From Ahniella sp. (GTDB taxonomy: Bacteria; Pseudomonadota; Gammaproteobacteria; Xanthomonadales; Ahniellaceae), in NCBI GenBank assembly GCA_016712105.1, contig JADJRU010000008.1, positions 62,001-126,000 of the forward strand: a stretch of 64,000 nucleotides of DNA. The letters are read 5' to 3'. The notes beneath the pieces were generated by a model that did no database searches, was not told the origin of the DNA, and saw nothing but the letters and a program-made list of their open reading frames with translations. Position 1 is the stretch's first letter, and each line of letters begins with the position of its first letter. Made by a program: the position numbers and the translations under genes. Positions 28,274-37,572 of this stretch are shown in pieces.

Positions 28274-28350
28274 TTTCCGGGTTCCGCGGCCGGCTCCGGC
28301 TGCGACTTCCCGATCAGCCCAGCCCAATCAGCCCGCCTAAGGAAAATCCC

Positions 28351-31035
28351 ATGCGTGATTCGTTCTCCGTCCTCGATACGCTGTCGGTCGGTGGCCAGTC
28401 CTACCGTTACTACTCGTTGGCCAAGTTCGGCCAGAAGTTCGACATCAAGCGCCTGCCGTTCTCGATGAAGATCGTGCTCGAGAACCTGCTGCGTTTCGAA
28501 GACGGTCTCAACATCACGGCGAAGGAAGTCGAGGCAGTCGCCCACTGGGACGCCAAGGCCGAGCCGGATACCGAAATCAGCTTCATGCCGGCCCGTGTCG
28601 TGCTGCAGGATTTCACCGGCGTGCCTTGTGTCGTCGACCTCGCAGCCATGCGTGATGCCGTCACCAAACTCGGCGGCAAGCCGGAACAGATCAACCCGCT
28701 GATCCCGTCCGAACTGGTCATCGACCATTCCGTGCAGGTCGACAAGTTCGGCACGAAGAGCTCGGTCGACGAAAACGTCGACATCGAATTCGGCCGCAAC
28801 GGCGAGCGTTATTCCTTCCTGCGCTGGGGCCAGAAAGCCTTCCGCAACTTCAAGGTCGTGCCGCCGCGCACCGGCATCGTGCATCAGGTCAACCTGGAGC
28901 ATCTGGCGCGTGTGGTCATGGTCGGCGAGAAAGACGGCGAACAGATCGCGTTCCCGGATACGGTGTACGGCACCGACTCGCACACCACGATGATCAACGG
29001 CATCGGCGTGCTCGGCTGGGGCGTGGGCGGTATCGAAGCCGAAGCCGCCATGCTCGGCCAGCCTTCGTCGATGCTGATTCCGCAGGTTGTGGGCTTCAAG
29101 CTCACTGGCAAGATGCCGGAAGGTGCAACGGCCACCGACCTCGTGCTCACGGTCACGCAGATGCTGCGCAAACATGGTGTGGTCGGCAAGTTCGTGGAGT
29201 TCTTCGGCCCGGGTCTCGACCACCTGGCGCTTGCCGATCGCGCCACGATCGCCAACATGGCGCCGGAATACGGCGCCACCTGCGGCATCTTCCCGATCGA
29301 CGACGAAGCACTGGCTTACCTGCGCCTGTCCGGCCGCAGCGACGATCAGATTGCTCTGGTCGAGGCTTATGCCAAGGCCCAGGGCCTGTGGCGTGATCCG
29401 GGTGCGGCCGAAGCCGATTACAGCGCCGTGCTCGAACTCGACATGGCTGCCGTCCGGCCGTCGCTGGCTGGCCCGAAGCGTCCTCAGGACCGCGTCCTGC
29501 TCGAAGCGGTCCAGGGCAACTACGTCGAAAACCTGAAGCCGATGGCCGACGCACGTGCCGCCAAGACGAAGGCCGCCACGCCGGGTTCGGCATCGGTGAA
29601 TGGCGCCTACGACCTGAAGGACGGCGCGGTCGTGATCGCGGCGATCACTTCCTGCACCAACACATCGAATCCGGCAGTCATGCTCGGCGCCGGTCTGCTC
29701 GCGCAGAAGGCCGTTGCCAAGGGCCTCAACGTAAAGCCATGGGTCAAGCCTTCGCTCGGACCGGGCTCGCTTGTCGTCACTGATTACCTGAAGAAAGCCG
29801 GTGTGATGGAAGCGCTGGAAGCGCTCAAGTTCAACGTCGTCGGCTACGGCTGCACCACGTGTATCGGCAACTCTGGCCCGCTGCCGGTCGAAGTGAGCAA
29901 GGGCATCGCCGACGGTGACCTCGTCGTCGCATCGGTGTTGTCGGGCAACCGCAACTTCGAAGGCCGCGTTCATTCGGAAGTGAAGATGAACTACCTCGCG
30001 TCGCCGCCACTGGTAGTGGCGTACGCCATTGCCGGCACGGTCGATATCGATCTGACCAAGGACGCCCTGGGCACCGGCAAGGATGGTCAGCCGGTGTACC
30101 TGCGCGACATCTGGCCGAGCAACAAGGAAATCTCCGACGCGATCCTGGCCACGATCGGCCCGGACATGTTCCACAAGAACTACGCCGACGTGTTCAAGGG
30201 CGACAGCCGCTGGAACGCCGTGCAAAGCCCGGAAGGCGATCGTTACCAGTGGGACGACGTGTCGACCTACATCAAACATCCGCCCTACTTCGAAGGCATT
30301 ACCATGGAAGTCGGCAAGATCAACGACATCCATGGCGCCAAGGTGCTGGGTGTGTTCGGCGACTCGATCACGACCGACCACATCTCGCCGGCAGGCGACA
30401 TCAAGGCGACCAGCCCGGCCGGCACGTTCCTGCAGGGCCGTGGCGTGACGAAGGTCGACTTCAACTCCTACGGCGCGCGTCGCGGCAACGACGACGTGAT
30501 GGTGCGCGGCACCTTCGCGAACATCCGCATCAAGAACCTGATGCTCGGCGGCGAAGAAGGCGGCAACACCGTACACGTGCCGACCGGCGACAAACTCTCG
30601 ATCTACGACGCCGCGCTGCGTTACAAGCAGGAAGGCACGCCGCTCGTCGTGCTCGCCGGCAAGGAATACGGCACCGGCTCGTCGCGTGACTGGGCAGCGA
30701 AGGGCACGATGTTGCTCGGCGTAAAAGCCGTCATCGCCGAGAGCTTCGAGCGTATCCACCGCTCGAACCTGGTCGGCATGGGCGTGTTGCCGCTGCAGTT
30801 CGTCGACGGCCAGAATGCGCAGACACTCGGCCTGACCGGCAAGGAAACCTTCGAGATCGCCGGTCTCAACGATGGTGCAGCGAAAGAAATCGAAGTGGTC
30901 GCCAAGGGTGAAACCGGCGACATCCGCTTCAAGGTCAAGGTGCTGCTGGCCACGCCGAAGGAAGTCGAGTTCTATCGTCACGGTGGACTGCTGCATTACG
31001 TCCTGCGTCAGCTCGCAAGCGCCAAGGCAGCCTGA
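28351..31035 (+). CDS. acnA: aconitate hydratase A
   Basis: 894 residues, the normal length for AcnA. Converts citrate to isocitrate through cis-aconitate using a [4Fe-4S] cluster. The cluster cysteines lie in 'AAITSCTNTSNPAVML' (about residue 436) and 'VGYGCTTCIGNSGPLP' (about 502 and 505). 'GTDSHTTMINGIGVLGWGVG', followed by GIEAEA, is the family signature, and the C-terminal swivelling domain has 'GKEYGTGSSRDWAAKG' with the substrate-binding S-R. The start at 28351 has TAAGGA in front and the family-typical 'MRDSFSVLDTL'. It supplies the substrate of the icd gene product, but the two genes are 25 kb apart. Family A repeat copy 2 lies downstream. Confidence 0.97.
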   Translation: MRDSFSVLDTLSVGGQSYRYYSLAKFGQKFDIKRLPFSMKIVLENLLRFEDGLNITAKEVEAVAHWDAKAEPDTEISFMPARVVLQDFTGVPCVVDLAAMRDAVTKLGGKPEQINPLIPSELVIDHSVQVDKFGTKSSVDENVDIEFGRNGERYSFLRWGQKAFRNFKVVPPRTGIVHQVNLEHLARVVMVGEKDGEQIAFPDTVYGTDSHTTMINGIGVLGWGVGGIEAEAAMLGQPSSMLIPQVVGFKLTGKMPEGATATDLVLTVTQMLRKHGVVGKFVEFFGPGLDHLALADRATIANMAPEYGATCGIFPIDDEALAYLRLSGRSDDQIALVEAYAKAQGLWRDPGAAEADYSAVLELDMAAVRPSLAGPKRPQDRVLLEAVQGNYVENLKPMADARAAKTKAATPGSASVNGAYDLKDGAVVIAAITSCTNTSNPAVMLGAGLLAQKAVAKGLNVKPWVKPSLGPGSLVVTDYLKKAGVMEALEALKFNVVGYGCTTCIGNSGPLPVEVSKGIADGDLVVASVLSGNRNFEGRVHSEVKMNYLASPPLVVAYAIAGTVDIDLTKDALGTGKDGQPVYLRDIWPSNKEISDAILATIGPDMFHKNYADVFKGDSRWNAVQSPEGDRYQWDDVSTYIKHPPYFEGITMEVGKINDIHGAKVLGVFGDSITTDHISPAGDIKATSPAGTFLQGRGVTKVDFNSYGARRGNDDVMVRGTFANIRIKNLMLGGEEGGNTVHVPTGDKLSIYDAALRYKQEGTPLVVLAGKEYGTGSSRDWAAKGTMLLGVKAVIAESFERIHRSNLVGMGVLPLQFVDGQNAQTLGLTGKETFEIAGLNDGAAKEIEVVAKGETGDIRFKVKVLLATPKEVEFYRHGGLLHYVLRQLASAKAA

Positions 31036-31063
31036 TTTGGCTCAACAAGGCAAGAGCGAACTT

Positions 31064-31187
31064 CCTTCTCCCGTTCACGGGAGAAGGAGGCCGAAGGCCG
31101 GATGAGGGGACGTCTGGCCTCGAAATTGGTTCATCGCCAGATTTCCCTCATCTGCCTGTCGGCATCTTCTCCCGCAAGCGGGAGAAG
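31064..31187. repeat. family A nested palindromic repeat, copy 2 (inverted relative to copy 1)
   Basis: About 124 bases bounded by CCTTCTCCCGTTCACGGGAG-AAGG on the left and CTTCTCCCGCAAGCGGGAG-AAG on the right, with GGCCGAAGGCCGGATGAGGG and CCCTCATCTGCC inside. It lies between the convergent acnA and low-complexity secreted-protein genes. Confidence 0.8.
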
Positions 31188-31229
31188 AGTTTCTTCGACG
31201 GACACTGCCAAGAATCTGCTGTTGTCCGT

Positions 31230-31754
31230 TCACCGCGACGGACAAGTCACCACTTCGCCGGCCGCATTCGTGCACGTGCCGGAGTGGTTCACGCCTTCAT
31301 TCGAATACTGCGTGTCGCCCTGATAACTGTTGCCGGTCTGGGCATTGGTTGCCTGGGTATTCCGCGAGCCGGCAAACGTGCCATCGGCGTTGACGGTCGT
31401 TGAACCCGATGACTGCGCTGTGCCTTGGGTGCCGCTCGCAGCAAATCCCCCCGCGCGGGTGCCGGACCCATCGGCATTCCGCTGGAACGCGCCGCCCCGT
31501 GCGGCGGTCCCGCCATTCGTGGTCTGGACGACACCTCCGCTGGCACCGGCCGCGTTGCCCTGGCCGTCCGTCGCGACCGCACCGCCGCGTGCAAAACGGC
31601 CATTGGCGCCGCTGGCTGCGCTGGCGCTACCTGCAGTGACTCCACCTTGTGCGTTCGGTTTGGCGCCTGCGACGCGCGAACGGGACTGTGCTTCGACATC
31701 TACGCTGGCAACAAACAGGGCGAGGGCTGCGAGGGAAACGAGGATCTTCTGCAT
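31230..31754 (-). CDS. secreted low-complexity Gly/Ala/Ser/Thr/Asn-rich protein
   Basis: 174 residues. 'MQKILVSLAALALFVASVDVE' with AQS after it is a signal peptide. The mature part is almost entirely G, A, S, T, N and Q, with imperfect repeats of the type GG(A/V)-x(3-5)-G: 'FARGGAVATDGQGNAAG', 'VQTTNGGTAARGGAFQRNAD', 'TTVNADGTFAGSRNTQATN'. It ends in a small cysteine pair, 'SGTCTNAAGEVVTCPSR', which could form a disulphide. Such composition suggests an extended, adhesive or matrix-like secreted protein. No family recognised. The stop lies 42 bases beyond the family A repeat. Confidence 0.72.
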   Translation of the reverse strand: MQKILVSLAALALFVASVDVEAQSRSRVAGAKPNAQGGVTAGSASAASGANGRFARGGAVATDGQGNAAGASGGVVQTTNGGTAARGGAFQRNADGSGTRAGGFAASGTQGTAQSSGSTTVNADGTFAGSRNTQATNAQTGNSYQGDTQYSNEGVNHSGTCTNAAGEVVTCPSR

Positions 31755-31828
31755 GAGGTGCTCCGAATTGGAATCGTAAAGGGCCGGCGGTGTGTCCGCC
31801 GGCAGGGCAGATCAAGGCGTGAGGTCGA

Positions 31829-32299
31829 TCAAGGCGCCTGGTCGATCAGGTCGCCGACAAAGGCGTGAAGCCGCTTGCCGCGTTCCATCTTTTGGGCAAG
31901 TAACGCACGGACTTCCGATTGCTGGCGTTCGTCGAGGCTGTCGTAGAACGCCATCCGTTGGTCACGCAGGCTGCGCGCTTCGGCGAGCAGCGCAAACAAG
32001 GTGCGGTCGGCTTCGTTCGTGATCTGATGCAGGTCGGCGTCGGGTGCCAGCAGATCTGCCTGGGTGTCGGTCAGCAACACACCGATTTCCGAATGGGCCG
32101 CGCGTCGGAAGTTACGCTGATCGGCCAGCAATTGTTCCAGTTGGCTACGTTGGTCGGCGCTCAGGTCGAGCCGCGCCAGTGCGGCTTCCTGTCGTTCCAG
32201 CCAACGCGCGGCGAAGGAGTGTTGCTGCGCCAGGCTGGATCCGGCGACGGTGAGGGCCAGCGTCGTGATGCCGGCCAGAATCAGGCTGCGGGGTTTCAT
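31829..32299 (-). CDS. Spy/CpxP-like periplasmic protein
   Basis: 156 residues. 'MKPRSLILAGITTLALTVAG', ending SSLAQ, is a signal peptide. The mature protein is helical and charged, with two LTxxQ-like segments, 'LDLSADQRSQLEQLLADQR' and 'YDSLDERQQSEVRALLAQKM', the hallmark of the Spy/CpxP family of periplasmic chaperone-like stress proteins. It is divergent from an OmpR-type response regulator gene, 178 bases apart, as cpxP is from cpxRA. By analogy it may feed back on the neighbouring sensor kinase; that is inference. Start at 32299 chosen for the signal peptide. Confidence 0.78.
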   Translation of the reverse strand: MKPRSLILAGITTLALTVAGSSLAQQHSFAARWLERQEAALARLDLSADQRSQLEQLLADQRNFRRAAHSEIGVLLTDTQADLLAPDADLHQITNEADRTLFALLAEARSLRDQRMAFYDSLDERQQSEVRALLAQKMERGKRLHAFVGDLIDQAP

Positions 32300-32477
32300 G
32301 GAGACTCCGGATGGTTGACCACCGGCTTGGTGGCAGGGACAGATTGCGCCGCAAATGCCAATGGCCGATGTCGGATCTGCACCCAGTTGTAAGCAGATGT
32401 GAATGGATGCCCAGTCAGCAACAACTGCTTGCAGGATGGACTTGTCGCAGGCCGATCCGGCGGCGATAGTTGAAGCC
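32300..32477. promoter_or_regulatory. divergent regulatory region between Spy-like gene and two-component operon
   Basis: 178 bases separate the two divergent starts, so promoters in both directions must lie here. Tandem TGTAAG / TGTGAA-like hexamers occur near 32387-32402, but I cannot assign them to a known regulator. Confidence 0.45.
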
Positions 32478-33194
32478 ATGGACGAGACTCACTCCCTGTT
32501 GCTGGTCGATGACGACGCACGGCTGACCGATCTGGTCGCGCGGTATCTGAAAGAGCATGGTTATCGCGTCCGCGAAGCGGCGAATCTGGCTGGCATGCGG
32601 CGTGCGTTGGCCGAGCGGCATGTGGACTTGATCCTGCTCGATGTGGGATTGCCTGACGGCGACGGCATTCGTGCCTGCCAGCAACTCCGCACGGAAGGTG
32701 TCGATACCCCCATCATCCTGTTGACCGCGCGCGGTGATGAGATCGATCGGGTATTGGGCCTTGAGTTCGGTGCCGATGACTACCTGTCGAAACCGGTCAG
32801 TCCACGTGAGTTGCTGGCGCGAATCCGCGCCCGTCTGCGTCGTGTGACGCCGGTGGGTGCTGCGCCCCGTGTGGGTTCGGAGCCGATCCGATTCGGGGCG
32901 TTTGCGCTCGACCTGGAGCAGCGGCAGTTGCTTCGCGACCACACGGCGCTGCGCCTGACCAGCGGCGAGTTCGCGATTCTTGCCGCGTTGGCCGAACACG
33001 CTGGTCGACCACTCACACGGGATCACCTGATGAACCTCGCACGCGGCGAAGACTACAGTTCAGCTGATCGTTCGATCGACGTGATGGTCTCGCGGCTTCG
33101 CAAACTCATCGAGGACGATTCACGGCATCCACGGTTCCTGCAAACCGTCTGGGGCGTCGGATACGTGCTCGTACTGAGCGGGACACCCCGATGA
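32478..33194 (+). CDS. OmpR-family response regulator
   Basis: 238 residues. Receiver domain 1-120: acidic pocket 'LLVDDDARL', phospho-acceptor Asp in 'LILLDVGLPDGDG' (about residue 55), the 'LLTARGDE' Thr and the 'DDYLSKPVSPRELLARIRAR' Lys. A winged-helix DNA-binding domain occupies about 140-235 ('LTSGEFAILAALAEHAGRPL', 'SIDVMVSRLRKLIEDD', 'FLQTVWGVGYVL'). It is translated with the sensor kinase (ATGA overlap at 33191-33194) and probably regulates the divergent Spy-like gene as well as its own operon. Start at 32478 chosen to begin right before the receiver. Confidence 0.92.
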   Translation: MDETHSLLLVDDDARLTDLVARYLKEHGYRVREAANLAGMRRALAERHVDLILLDVGLPDGDGIRACQQLRTEGVDTPIILLTARGDEIDRVLGLEFGADDYLSKPVSPRELLARIRARLRRVTPVGAAPRVGSEPIRFGAFALDLEQRQLLRDHTALRLTSGEFAILAALAEHAGRPLTRDHLMNLARGEDYSSADRSIDVMVSRLRKLIEDDSRHPRFLQTVWGVGYVLVLSGTPR

Positions 33195-34256
33195 GCTTGC
33201 GTACCCAGATCTGGCTGATGCTCAGCGCCGTGGTGTTGCTGGCGTTTGTGGTAGCTGCGCTGCTGTTGGCGCAACAAACCCTGTCGGGCGGCAGTCGCCA
33301 GGTGGCGGAGTGGATCGACTTTGCGGCACGTCAGGCCGACGGCGCCCGCGCCGAGGATTATCGACAACACCAGGACGGCCGAACGCCATTGCTGATGAGT
33401 CGCCGTGACCCGCCGCCGGATGAACCCTCCGTCTTGCCGCTGGCGGTGGCGGTGGTCGCGGATCTGCGTGATTGGCGCGGCGCCGATGCGGTGCGGATTG
33501 AAGGCGGCACGCGCCCGACCATCTGGATCCAGAGTGATCGGGACCCCGCGCTCTGGCACGGCGTGCCTTTGCAAACCCTGCGCGGCAATATCGCCCGGGC
33601 GTCGTGGTGGATACTGTTGTCGTCGGCGGCCTTGATCCTGCTGGTGGGGGCCTGGTTCTCGGGCCGGATCACCCGATCCTTGTCCGAACTTGCCGATGCC
33701 GCACCCAATCTGGTCCATGGCCAGCTGAATGTCGCGAAGTCTGCCGGCGGCGCCCGCGAGGTGCGGGTGCTCGCCGAGGCACTGGAAGCCGCAGCGGCCA
33801 GTGTGCATCGTCATTACCATGCCCGCGAATCCTGGCTGACCGGCTTTTCGCACGATCTGCGCACGCCGATTGCGCGACTGAAGTTCGCCCTGGAACTGGA
33901 ACCGGCCCCCGGACCAGGTGGTGATGCGCTGCCGGATGTTCGGGCCCATCGGTTGGCAGCGGCCGGATGGGGTTTGGTCCATTCAAGGTCGCCGTCTGTG
34001 CCTGGAACGGGCGCTGACGAACCTGTTGAAGAATGCCTTCGATCACGGGGCGCAACCGATCACTGCGCGTCTGGAATCCATGACGGACGAGGTTCGAATC
34101 GTGGTCCGGAATTCAAGTCGGAAACAGTCGACCGATCACACCGGATTCGGCATGGGTCTGGCCGTGGCGCGGACCATGGCCAGCCTGCATGGCGGGCGCT
34201 TTGCGATGGTCGAGGAAGACGGCGCAGTCGAAGCGAGTCTCGTCTTGCCGGTCTGA
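33191..34256 (+). CDS. sensor histidine kinase, frameshifted and apparently missing internal segments
   Basis: N-terminal part (first frame): two membrane segments (about residues 8-28 and 138-158), a periplasmic sensor loop between them, HAMP-like 'SGRITRSLSELADAAPNLVH', and the H-box 'GFSHDLRTPIARLKFALE' with the phospho-His. After a frame change near 33910-33960 the second frame gives the N-box 'LERALTNLLKNAFDHG' and G2-like 'GFGMGLAVARTMASLHGG', ending in 'LVLPV'. Only about 45 residues separate H- and N-boxes, against roughly 100 in EnvZ-type kinases, and the segment between N-box and G2 lacks a recognisable DxGxG. It is either a degraded kinase or a misassembled one. Pairs with the regulator by a 4-base overlap. 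Confidence 0.75.
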
Positions 34257-34330
34257 GTGCACAATGTCACTTGTGATGTGGCGTGGTTTTGTTCTACACC
34301 TTGCGCTCATTCTTGGTGCGGAGCGGCAAC

Positions 34331-37300
34331 ATGCGGCAGTGGTTGATCGGTGTGGTGTGCACGGCCCTGGTTGTGACCGGTTTGTTTGCGATCCGGGGTG
34401 AACAGCGGTCCTGGCCGTTCGAGCGCAAGTTGCCCTACACCGATGCGGCCGCGGCACTGGATCTGTACGTCCAGCAGCGTGCCCCGCAGGGCCAGCACGA
34501 AGTGCCCGCACATCGATACCGCGATGCGCTGATTCAGCGTGACACATTGCCCAAGAGTCGTGCGCTGGGCACACCCGACAAACTCGGCACTCCGGTCTGG
34601 CAACAAGTAGGGCCTGACCGCGTCGGTGGCCGCACTCGCAGTCTGATCTTTGACCCGGTGGATCCGCAGGTCATGTATGCCGGCGCCGTCAGTGGCGGCG
34701 TCTGGCGCAGCAGCAACGCCGGCGACAGCTGGCAGATGACCAGCGATGATCTCGCGAATCTGGCCGTGACCACGCTGGTGATGGAGCCGGTCAATCGTCG
34801 GCTGTATGCCGGCACCGGCGAAGGGCTGTACGTGAATCGCCCGGCCTCCCGCAGTCGTGGTGTGCGGGGTGACGGCATCTTCATTTCCGATGACGCCGGC
34901 GCGTCTTGGCAACAACTGCCGGTGACCGCAGGCAAGACCGACTTCGACTACGTCAACAAGTTGATGTTTCTGCCCGGCGGGCGACTGGTCGTTGCCGCGC
35001 GAACGGGTGTCTGGACGAGCGATGACCGCGGCACCACGTTCACGCGCAAACTCGTTGTGCCCATCGTCGAAGGCTGCAGTGACCTGGCCTACAGTGAAGC
35101 GCGCGATCGTGTGCTGGTGTCGTGTGGCATGCATAGCTCTGGCGGCATCTGGATGTCCGGTGATCGGGGCGAGTCCTGGACCAAGGTCCACGGCGAAGAC
35201 GATATCGGCCGGACCAGTCTGGCAGTGGCCCCATCGAACACGGCCGTGGTCTATGGCCTCGTTGCCGACCCGACCGATTACGGCATGCGCCGCGTCATCC
35301 GATCCAATGATGGCGGGGGCACGTGGACGACGCAGGTAGCCAGAACCACTGCGGTGCTGAACAGCAATCTCTTGCTCAGCAACTTCTTCAACGTCGAGGA
35401 TGACTGCCGGACACTGAGTTCGGTAGCTGGCGCTGGCTGGTTCCACAACGCACTGGCGGTCCATCCGCTGAACGAGAACATGGTGTTTGCCGGCGGTGTG
35501 GATCTGTTCCGTTCCAACGACGGCGGCCGGACCTTTGCGCCGATCTCGCGGTGGCACCTTGATATCACGAATACTTCGTACGCTCATGCCGATCAGCACG
35601 TGATCACGTTCGAACCGGCGTTCAATGGCAACGACCGAAATCGTATGTATGTGGCGAACGATGGCGGGATCCAAAGTACGGACAATCCCGACGATACGGC
35701 TGGTAATGACGTCTGCAGCGAACGCGGGATCGAAGTTCGTTGGCAGAATCGTAATGCTGGCTATTTCGTGTCGCAGTACTACCATGGCAGTGTGTCCGAA
35801 GACCTGTCCCGCGTGGCCGGAGGCATGCAGGACAACGGCACGTTTGCCGGACCAGCCGCGACAACACCGCAGTGGGGTGAAATCTATGGGGGCGACGGGG
35901 CGTATACCTTGATTGACCCGCGATCCGCGAACGTCATCTACTTTGCGTCGCAGTGGGCGAACTTCCGGCGGTCGCTGGATGGTGGCGCCAGCAACGTCGG
36001 CATCACGAACGGCATCATCAGGAACAACAATGACTTCCTGTTCATCACGCCGATGGCCATTGATCCGATCCAGCCGGATACGCTCTACACCGGCGGGCGC
36101 GTGATCTACCGGACCGCAAACCGTGGCACGAACTGGCGCGCGATTTCGTCGTCCACACTCGACCCCGATCGCGGCATCCTGTCGGCGATCGCCGTCTCCG
36201 AGTTCAACAATCTCCGTGTGGCTGTCGGGTTCAACTCCGGCACGATCGTCGTCACAAGCAACGCGAACGCCACCACGCCGACCTGGACCGTCAGCAAACC
36301 GCGCGCGGGTTTTGTGTCGAGTGTCACGGTGGACCCACTCGACCAGAACCGCCTGTTCGCGACGTATTCGAACTTCGGTGGCAACAAAGTGTACCGATCG
36401 CTGAATGGCGGACAGACCTGGGAGCCGATCGACGGCACCGAAACCTTCCGCAAACTGCCCGACGTGCCGGCACACGACTTGTTGATCGATCCGCGAGATC
36501 GATCACGATTGTTGCTCGCGACCGACATCGGTGTATTCATCGGGCATGACAACGGCGCCGTGTGGTCGGCCGATGCGTCGGGTCTCGGCAATGTGCTGGT
36601 CGAGCGATTGCAGGCAGTGCGATCGGGCAGCGACTATGAGTTGTTTGCGTTCACTTACGGCCGCGGCATTTTCCGAACGCGTCTGAGCAGTCTGCCGGCA
36701 CCCACCGTTAATCCGGGCTGGAGCGGTTTGTGGACCGAGGCAGGCGTGGACGGGCAGGGGATGCAGTTGTTGGCGCTTCCGGACAGCGGCCAATTGCTGA
36801 TGTCCTGGTACACCCATCTGCCCACCGGCGCGCGACAAACCCGTACGCGGGATCTGGGGTTGTTGGGTCTGGGTAACGTTTCCGGTGGCAGTGTCACCAT
36901 TCCGGTCAGTGCGGCACCCGATGGTGTGTTCGATGCGGCAGATCCGTCTGCGCAGCAACCCTTGGGATCGGTCACGCTGTCGTTCACGGATTGTGCCCGC
37001 GGCCAGGCTGTCTATGACCTGACGATCGACAGTGTCCGTGTGCAGGGCACCATCCCGTTGACTCGATTGACCCCCGATACCGTCTGTGAATCCTTCCGCA
37101 CGCTCGGTGAGGGCGCCATCAGCGTGTTGCCGCGACCGGCGAGTCCCGAAAGCTTCCAGTATGGCCACACCGGTGCCTGGCACGATGCGACCAAACCAGG
37201 GCAAGGTTTCTTGTTCGAAGCCATGCCGAATCAGAACCAGCTGATCGCAACATGGTTCACGTACGACTTTGCCGATGTGTTGGGCACAGGTCGCCAGTCC

Positions 37301-37543
37301 CCGCTGTGGCTGGCCGCCATCGGTCCGATGACCGGCGCGAGCTCCGATCTTCAGGTGATCCTCACCACGGGCGGCCAGTTCGACGCGGCGAGCCCGGTGA
37401 CGAATTCAGTGGTGGGCACCTTGCGGATCAACAGTCAGTCCTGTCTCGCGGCCACGGCTACGTATTCATTGACGCTGAATGGTGTACCGAGAACGGGCAC
37501 GATTCCGTTGTCGCGGATTACCGCGGGGAGTCTCTGTCGTTAA
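34331..37543 (+). CDS. secreted BNR/VPS10-like beta-propeller protein with duplicated C-terminal domain
   Basis: 1070 residues from the ATG at 34331 (GGAG upstream). 'MRQWLIGVVCTALVVTGLFA' is a signal peptide or anchor. Residues about 90-780 hold many BNR/Asp-box repeats: 'GGVWRSSNAGDSWQM', 'GIFISDDAGASWQQLP', 'GIWMSGDRGESWTKV', 'KVYRSLNGGQTWEPI', as in sialidase-like and sortilin (VPS10) propellers. Two related domains close the protein, about 795-915 ('WSGLWTEAGVDGQGMQLLAL') and about 935-1070 ('TGAWHDATKPGQGFLFEAMP'), each ending in a strand plus 'GTIPLxRxT' and a cysteine. Domains of this GxW...GxG type recur at the ends of secreted Xanthomonadales proteins. Ligand unknown. Follows the sensor kinase by 74 bases on the same strand. 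Confidence 0.82.
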   Translation: MRQWLIGVVCTALVVTGLFAIRGEQRSWPFERKLPYTDAAAALDLYVQQRAPQGQHEVPAHRYRDALIQRDTLPKSRALGTPDKLGTPVWQQVGPDRVGGRTRSLIFDPVDPQVMYAGAVSGGVWRSSNAGDSWQMTSDDLANLAVTTLVMEPVNRRLYAGTGEGLYVNRPASRSRGVRGDGIFISDDAGASWQQLPVTAGKTDFDYVNKLMFLPGGRLVVAARTGVWTSDDRGTTFTRKLVVPIVEGCSDLAYSEARDRVLVSCGMHSSGGIWMSGDRGESWTKVHGEDDIGRTSLAVAPSNTAVVYGLVADPTDYGMRRVIRSNDGGGTWTTQVARTTAVLNSNLLLSNFFNVEDDCRTLSSVAGAGWFHNALAVHPLNENMVFAGGVDLFRSNDGGRTFAPISRWHLDITNTSYAHADQHVITFEPAFNGNDRNRMYVANDGGIQSTDNPDDTAGNDVCSERGIEVRWQNRNAGYFVSQYYHGSVSEDLSRVAGGMQDNGTFAGPAATTPQWGEIYGGDGAYTLIDPRSANVIYFASQWANFRRSLDGGASNVGITNGIIRNNNDFLFITPMAIDPIQPDTLYTGGRVIYRTANRGTNWRAISSSTLDPDRGILSAIAVSEFNNLRVAVGFNSGTIVVTSNANATTPTWTVSKPRAGFVSSVTVDPLDQNRLFATYSNFGGNKVYRSLNGGQTWEPIDGTETFRKLPDVPAHDLLIDPRDRSRLLLATDIGVFIGHDNGAVWSADASGLGNVLVERLQAVRSGSDYELFAFTYGRGIFRTRLSSLPAPTVNPGWSGLWTEAGVDGQGMQLLALPDSGQLLMSWYTHLPTGARQTRTRDLGLLGLGNVSGGSVTIPVSAAPDGVFDAADPSAQQPLGSVTLSFTDCARGQAVYDLTIDSVRVQGTIPLTRLTPDTVCESFRTLGEGAISVLPRPASPESFQYGHTGAWHDATKPGQGFLFEAMPNQNQLIATWFTYDFADVLGTGRQSPLWLAAIGPMTGASSDLQVILTTGGQFDAASPVTNSVVGTLRINSQSCLAATATYSLTLNGVPRTGTIPLSRITAGSLCR

Positions 37544-37572
37544 TGTGTCGCCACAAAGTCGCGGAGTTTCTG

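Noticed and set aside
27931..30996. A 1021-codon open frame on the minus strand opposite acnA and the end of the P-type ATPase gene
   Set aside because: The plus-strand genes are unmistakable. The antisense frame is rich in H, R, D and V in the pattern produced by reading GC-rich codons backwards, and it has no domain or ribosome-binding site.
34307..36475. A 722-codon antisense frame over the BNR-propeller gene
   Set aside because: The plus strand encodes clear Asp-box repeats; the antisense product has no recognisable pattern.
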